From Daucus carota subsp. sativus (Eukaryota > Streptophyta > Magnoliopsida > Apiales > Apiaceae): a DNA stretch of 64,000 bases. The stretch spans positions 11,420,779 to 11,484,778 of the forward strand of contig NC_030383.2 in the NCBI RefSeq assembly GCF_001625215.2, in the 5' to 3' direction. Position numbers and translations under genes: made by a program. The notes under the pieces are model-generated. The model was not told where the DNA came from. It was given only the letters and a program-made list of their open reading frames with translations, and did not search any database. Below, piece after piece: positions 58,604 through 64,000 of this stretch (positions within the stretch are counted from its first letter, which is position 1; every line of letters starts with the position of its first letter).

Positions 58604-60346
58604 ATGGACGGAAAGAAAAATTACAAAGCTCATGTCATGGTGCTAGCATATCATGGACAAGGTCACATCAATCCAATGGTCCAATTTTCCAAACGTCTTG
58701 CTTCAAAAGGAATGAAAGTCACTGTATGCACTATGCTCTCCAATACGAAGGCTATGAAATCAGCATCTAGTTCAGTTATATTTGAGGCAATATATGATGA
58801 TGCCACTGAAGGTGGAGTTGGGGCACAAGGTGGTTTTAAGGCATTCCTTGACAGGTTTGAAGCTATTGGGTCACAAAATTTAATTGAACTCATTAAGAAA
58901 CAAGAAAATTCAGAATACCCTGTTAAGTGCCTTGTATATGATGCTAATATACCATGGGCTTCAGTTATAGCCAAGGACTTTGCAATACCTGGGGCAGCCT
59001 TTTTCACACAATCATGTGCTGCTGTTGCTAGCTACTACCCAATGCATTATGATATTTTGGAGAAGCCCCTGCCTTTGCCTGCTTTTTCCATGCCAGGATT
59101 GCCACCACCGAAGCTTCCTTATCTTCCGTCACTGGGTGCTGCTACAGGAAAGCATTCCCCTATAATCCAGCATATCTGCAAGCAATTCGACAATATTGAG
59201 AATGCAGAATGGGTTCTTTTTAACTCTTTCGATAAGTTAGAAGAAGAGGTGAGTACAATGCATCTTTGCTTCTGATGCCCTGAAAACAAGGGCCTAATCC
59301 TACTTCCTTATTTCTGTAAATTCAGTTCATTCCTTTTTATTATGGCAGTGGAAATAAGACTTGCTATGTCGTCCATAGAACTTATATAAGAAAAACTAAT
59401 TCCTTTCTACTCGTGTCCATAAATGTGATGTTGAAAGTAAAATAAGTTTCTAAAAATCATTGGAAGTTGATTTATTTAAAAATGTTAATTCAGTATAATA
59501 GTGTGCAATTTATATAACTTAATTGTGTGCAATTCGTTTGTACTATCTGCTCAATTTCGTAGTTCATTTTGTGACAGTAATTTCTGGTACATGTTCATTG
59601 GACTTATATAAAGCCTTATGCTACACATGTAGGTGGTGAAGTGGATGTCAAATTTGTGGACTGTGAGGAACATAGGACCGACTGTGCCATCTGTATACCT
59701 GGACAACCGAGTGGAAAATGACAATGATTATGGTTTCAATATGTACAAGCCAAGCACCGAGGCTTGCATGGAGTGGCTCAACACCAAAGAAACTGGCTCA
59801 GTTATATATGTATCATTCGGAAGTGCAGCTAGTTTGAATGCAGATCAGATGGTAGAAATGGGAGAGGCCTTGAAGCAGTGCACAAACAGTTTCTTGTGGG
59901 TGGTAAAACCAACCGAGCAGAGCAAGCTCCCAGCTAACTACGTTGAAGAGACATCAGATAAAGGATTGATAGTCACATGGTGCCCACAATTGGAAGTTCT
60001 AGCACACAAGGCAGTAGGCTGTTTCGTGTCCCATTGCGGATGGAATTCAACTGTAGAGGCCATAAGTTTTGGGGTTCCAGTAGTGGGAATGCCACAATTT
60101 TTAGACCAGATGACTAATGCTTATTTTCTGGAGCAAGTTTGGGGAGTGGGAATTCAGCCAAAGGAGAATGAACAAAATAGAACAACTGCTAAAGAGATCG
60201 AGAGATGCATCAATGAGGCGATGAATGGAGAAAAGATCAGAAAGAAAGCTATTGAATGGAAAAGGTTAGCTAAGGAAGCAATAGATGAAAAAGGAAGTTC
60301 AGACATATACATTGATGAAATAATTTCTCGAATTGTGGCACTTTAA
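58604..60346 (+). CDS. UDP-glycosyltransferase, UGT74-like
   Basis: Exons 58604-59248 and 59633-60346 join in phase 0 and give 452 residues, the normal family size. The N-terminal half binds the acceptor. His21 in HGQGHINPM is the expected catalytic base, and Asp113 in LVYDANIPW its partner. The C-terminal half holds the PSPG sugar-donor box at about residues 331-374, starting WCPQLEVLAHKAVGCFVSHC and ending PQFLDQ. The closing Gln favours UDP-glucose. The protein is cytosolic with no signal peptide. Sequence features (AYHGQGHINPM.QFSKRL, one phase-0 intron between the halves) fit UGT74, whose members glucosylate salicylate, auxin-like acids, thiohydroximates or terpenoids. The substrate here cannot be told from sequence. 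A diverged tandem duplication lies just upstream. Confidence 0.93.
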
Positions 60347-60769
60347 TCCTAGTCCTGAGTTACAAATCTGTTCTCCAGCTGAGGAATTTACTGCAGAGCT
60401 TTGCAGCTATTGCTCTCTCAGGGTCTAATTGAATGGCATGTTTTCAATAAGAACTGTATTGTTGTTTTGTGGTGATACTTTTTGATCCGTTTATGTTACT
60501 TTACAAGATGCAATTTATTTGCGTGTTCTAATGTGAGTCTTGTCACTGTTCTTTCTGCAATTGTTAGAAGGATGCAACAATGTTCAGTCATGAGAATATT
60601 GTGGCTCACTGGTTGGTGCTAACTTTGGTTTACATGATCTAAAATTTTGACAATGCTCTGGCAAAAAAAAAATAAAAATTTTGACAATGCAAATGTTTTG
60701 GCAAAAGTTTGGCGCTTTTGGACAAATTGCCGTTTAAAAAAATATTTTTTTAAATATAGTTTTTAAAAT
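60347..60769. other. UGT 3' flank, nothing further recognised
   Basis: The first ~150 bases are likely the 3' untranslated region. Two short copies of AAAATTTTGACAATGC (60640-60690) form a small duplication. Confidence 0.4.
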
Positions 60770-60935
60770 TTGATGGCACTTAGTGAGAGCTGTCCCAATG
60801 GAAACGGGGCCTTGCGTTGATCCAAAGGGTCACGGGTTTGAATCTCACCAGCTCCGAGGGGTTCACCCGAGTTGAAAAGACAATGGGATGATTTTGTAAT
60901 ACGCCTTTTACTGTTAATAAATATCTTTAAAAAAT
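60770..60935 (+). mobile_element. Candidate tRNA-derived SINE
   Basis: TGGCACTTAGTGAGAGC (60774) resembles the pol III A box (TRGCNNAGYNGG). GGGTTTGAATCTC (60834) resembles the B box (GGTTCRANNCC), at a spacing of about 60 bases. The unit is GC-richer than its flanks. A clear poly-A or poly-T tail and target duplication were not found. Confidence 0.4.
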
Positions 60936-61470
60936 ATATGTGAAAAAAACAGTTGGATCAACCTTTTTTTTATAGGACTTGCAACCAAATGCAATCCAAA
61001 ATAACTTTCTTTGTGAAAAAATTGGATTTGTTTTTGATTGAATTGGATGTTAATCTTGGTTGTATTTGGTTGTAACGTTATAAATTTGTAAAAAAAATTA
61101 AAAATAGCATTTTTATAATTTTTGTAATAAAATAAAAATATTTTTGTAAAGAAATAAAAAAGTGAGCATATTATTTCAAAAGACCCACATAAAATAATTT
61201 AAGATTCGAATAAAGAAATATTCTGAACATTTCACAATCTTAAAAAAACTTTTTAAGCCTTTGTTCCAGTCATGGGCTCATGGCAAACAATATTCCGATT
61301 ATAATAATATCCGGTTTGGGAAAAATAGAGAAAAAAAATCACCTTGATCAGAAAAGACATTTGCAAAAAGTAAAATAAACATGAAAATAGGAGAAGAAGC
61401 GTGAGTGCGTGACCGAGTGAGGGGCAAAACTGGAAAACAAAAAATCCAATTTGAAATTTGAAAAACTAGT
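60936..61470. other. Intergenic / distal promoter of the CDKB2 gene
   Basis: AT-rich; no gene or repeat stands out. Confidence 0.4.
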
Positions 61471-61480
61471 TGCCGTTACC
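61471..61480 (-). promoter_or_regulatory. Candidate MSA element (MYB3R site) of the CDKB2 gene
   Basis: On the minus strand GGTAACGGCA contains the AACGG core of mitosis-specific activator elements, which MYB3R factors bind in promoters of G2/M genes. It lies 115 bases before the start codon of a G2/M kinase, which fits. One five-base core is weak evidence. Confidence 0.4.
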
Positions 61481-61594
61481 TAGGGCACAACAAAAGGGCA
61501 TAAAACGATCCCCTTTCTCTTCTCTCTTTCACGCTCCAACAAATCTTAAAATTAAAAAAAAAAAACAAAAAACACACACAGTAGAGAAGAATCA

Positions 61595-63272
61595 ATGGAG
61601 AATTCAGCAGTTTCTGCGATGGACGCTTTCGAAAAGCTCGAAAAGGTCGGGGAAGGAACGTACGGCAAGGTGTACAGGGCCAGAGAGAAAAGCACTGGCA
61701 AAATTGTGGCCCTTAAGAAGACGAAACTCCATGAGGATTCTGAAGGCGTCCCTTCCACCACTCTTCGCGAGATCTCACTGTTGCGAATGCTCTCTCGCGA
61801 TCCCCATATCGTCAAGTAAATCTTTCTCACTAATCTATTGATAGATCTGTTGGCCCAGTGTTTTAATTCAATTAGGGTTTTAATTGGGTTTTTGTTGATT
61901 TAGTTTTGGGGGTTTTTTGTTGTTTTTTATGATTTTATAGGCTGATGGATGTGAAACAAGGGATTAATAAGGCGGGGAATACGGTTTTGTACTTGGTGTT
62001 TGAGTACATGGACACCGATCTTAAGAAGTTCATTCGGTCTTTTCGACAAACAGGAGAGAACATTCCTTCGCCCACTGTTAAGGTATCTTCGATTTGATTG
62101 GTTTTTAGATATGAGTTTTGTTTGAAATGTTTGTCTGATTGGTTTTTTTGGGGTTTGAATTTGATTGTTTTTTGATTGAAATGTTTTCTGATTGGTTTTT
62201 TGATTATTGATGTAGAGCTTGATGTATCAACTTTGTAAAGGGGTTGCCTTCTGTCATGGTCATGGTGTGTTGCACAGGTATTATTAATTGTTATGTTATT
62301 GCCATTCCTTTACTGTATTATTCTGTATTGTTTAAAGATGGGATTATATGTTTATGATTTTTAATGTATGTAATTCAGAGACTTGAAGCCTCATAATCTT
62401 TTGATGGACCCGAAGACGTTGGCTCTGAAAATAGCAGATCTTGGATTAGCTCGAGCGTTTACTTTGCCTATTAAGGAGTATACACATGAGGTACTATGGT
62501 TTAAAGTCCATGCATGATTTTCAATTTCAGGTTTTTACCACTTGTTCTTTAAGTTTATCATATATATTCATTCCAACTGCAGATATTGACTCTTTGGTAT
62601 AGAGCGCCTGAGGTCCTTATGGGGGCTACTCATTACTCCACAGCTGTGGACATGTGGTCTGTTGGCTGCATATTTGGTACGCTTCTCTTCAAAATGGTTT
62701 TTTGCATATCATCATGATTGCGTAGCGTATTATCGATCATGGTTATAGATCCGTAATGTTAGTTTTTTTCTTAAATTTAGCTGAACTGATAAATAAGCAA
62801 GCACTATTTGCTGGAGACTCTGAGCTGCAACAGCTTCTTCACATTTTCAGGTTGCTAAAATATGACCTAATTTTTGTCCTTTCTGACTTCGAGATCTTGC
62901 CATAAACTTATTTTACAATCCTCCTGTTTCAGGTTACTGGGAACTCCTAATGAAGAAATGTGGCCAGGGGTAAGCAGGCTAAAGAACTGGCATGAATATC
63001 CTCAGTGGAAGCCTCAGCAGTTGTCTTCAGCTGTCTCTCATCTGGATGAGAATGGTCTGGATCTGTTAAATGTAAGTTCCTTAGCTCTTTCTTTTCTATA
63101 GTCTTCTTTGGTGCTGCATATTGTTATCAGGAATATACATTTCAAATTGAAACTTATCTTTGGTTTATGGTTATTGCAGAAAATGTTGCGGTATGAGCCT
63201 TCAAAACGGATTTCAGCCAAGGAAGCTATGGAGCATCCTTACTTCGATGGCCTAAAGAAGGATTCCCTCTGA
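61595..63272 (+). CDS. CDKB2: B2-type cyclin-dependent kinase (CDKB2)
   Basis: Eight exons join in frame to 310 residues: 61595-61815, 61941-62082, 62216-62277, 62379-62490, 62583-62676, 62781-62850, 62933-63071 and 63180-63272. Kinase motifs are complete: GEGTYGKVY (glycine loop), VALKK with Lys41, PSTTLRE at residues 53-59 in place of [23 protein letters not shown] (plant CDKB form of DFG), and [14 protein letters not shown] in the activation loop. The PSTTLRE/PPTTLRE helix marks the B2 subgroup (B1 has PPTALRE). CDKB2 is plant-specific, nuclear, made from G2 to M, and with B/A-type cyclins drives mitotic entry and meristem division. The CT-rich leader at 61510-61535 and an AACGG core nearby fit a normal core promoter. 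The last codons lie in a short tandem repeat (63255-63330). Confidence 0.95.
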
Positions 63273-63330
63273 TTCTCACTGTTGAGTGGCTAAGAAGGAT
63301 TCCCTTTGATTCTCACTGTGGAGCGTCCTG
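63252..63330 (+). repeat. 39-bp tandem repeat spanning the CDKB2 stop codon
   Basis: CTAAAGAAGGATTCCCTCTG followed by ATTCTCACTGTTGAGTGG is followed by a second copy (CTAAGAAGGATTCCCTTTGA, ATTCTCACTGTGGAGCG). The first copy contains the last codons and the TGA; the second lies in the 3' untranslated region. Confidence 0.9.
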
Positions 63331-64000
63331 GGAATGTTTCAATGTTTTAATTGTCTTAGGAATGTTATGCTTTCATAAATTTTAGGACCTGCAGCTGATC
63401 CTACAAAATGCTAATGTTTTAACAACGTTAGGATTGTTATGCTTTAGCACTTTAGTAAAGAACGTTAGGATTGTCTCCTGCTCTTCTTGAGCATTTTCGT
63501 TTATGGTTAACAATGCCTTTCTCCTTTGCAATCTGTTTCCTTGTAGAAAACAGCAGTTTTCAATGAATTTCATGGATTGTTTAAAGTAAAGATTTTCTGG
63601 ATATGATTTTTGTGTGGGGTGATTGTGACGAGGTCGAGATTATTCTGTTAATATATTGTGGTTGAATTCTATGCAGTAATTGTGCTACATAAGAGTAAGT
63701 AAGGTAACTGTGATCTAATCAGCAATGAAAATGCTCTGTTCCATATACGAGAATTCCATAGGGAACTGGATGAATGTTGATATATACGTCATTCACGATA
63801 ATACTCCTTATAGTCGCTCCTTATTTATAGATAGATTTCAGATAGAGGAAAGGAGAGTAGAGAGAGTACAACATATTCATATAAAAGACTGGGGAGTAAA
63901 GAGAGGCTCCATATCAATAGGGAATGAGGGCCTACTCCTAGTAACTTCGGAAGCTACCAAGACTCCAAGAGTCTCGTGCTTAAGCATTTTAAGAGAAATT
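63331..64000. other. CDKB2 3' untranslated region and flank
   Basis: AACGTTAGGATTGT occurs at 63424 and 63465, a small duplication. No other gene begins before the window ends. Confidence 0.45.

Noticed and set aside
60774-60850. A functional tRNA gene
   Set aside because: A- and B-box-like words are present, but no cloverleaf with paired acceptor and anticodon stems could be drawn.

Overview
This is nuclear DNA of a flowering plant. It has spliced GT-AG genes, long AT-rich intergenic stretches, plant-only families (NAC, PLATZ, CRM, plant mobile domain, B2-type CDK, family 1 UGT) and a dense mix of plant transposons (Helitron, Mutator-like, hAT, PIF/Harbinger, Stowaway, L1-type LINE). A eudicot is most likely. 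I lean towards an asterid, possibly Apiaceae, but the sequence alone does not prove it. No rRNA, tRNA, CRISPR or bacterial-type operon was seen.

Layout. 1-5.2 kb is transposon territory: a Helitron (570-1239), a three-unit repeat, two Stowaway-type MITEs and an internally deleted hAT element with a perfect 8-bp target duplication (4102-5177). 5.5-6.6 kb holds a broken copy of the 3' end of the CRM gene, then a small NAC gene (+). 6.6-14.6 kb has no convincing gene; it holds an LTR-like block, a second Helitron (9311-9961), a nearly perfect 681-bp tandem duplication and a LINE scrap. 14.6-17.4 kb is a three-exon CRM-domain gene (-). 17.5-28.5 kb is nested transposons: a degraded Helitron, a PIF/Harbinger-type element and a 7.4-kb Mutator-like element (21059-28456). 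That element has ~200-bp terminal inverted repeats and a 10-bp target duplication, and carries a GRF zinc-finger gene and a plant-mobile-domain gene, with no recognisable transposase.

29.1-36.3 kb is a nine-exon gene for a chloroplast DUF2854-like protein (-), whose first intron hosts a 5'-truncated LINE in the opposite orientation. 36.3-42.6 kb is gene-free apart from a 2.2-kb Helitron-like element. 42.6-44.1 kb is a PLATZ gene (-). 44.3-50.1 kb is gene-free. From 50 kb the density rises: a DC1-domain gene (+), a bZIP60-type unfolded-protein-response transcription factor with the 23-nt IRE1 splicing layout (+), a UGT74-like glycosyltransferase (+) and a CDKB2 mitotic kinase (+).

The host genes are independent eukaryotic transcription units with unrelated roles: ER stress, cell cycle, chloroplast function and RNA splicing, transcription, and metabolite glucosylation. 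There is no gene cluster. The two most informative items are the gene-bearing Mutator-like element and the dual reading frames of the bZIP60 gene. All gene models are hand-built from splice consensus and reading-frame continuity.
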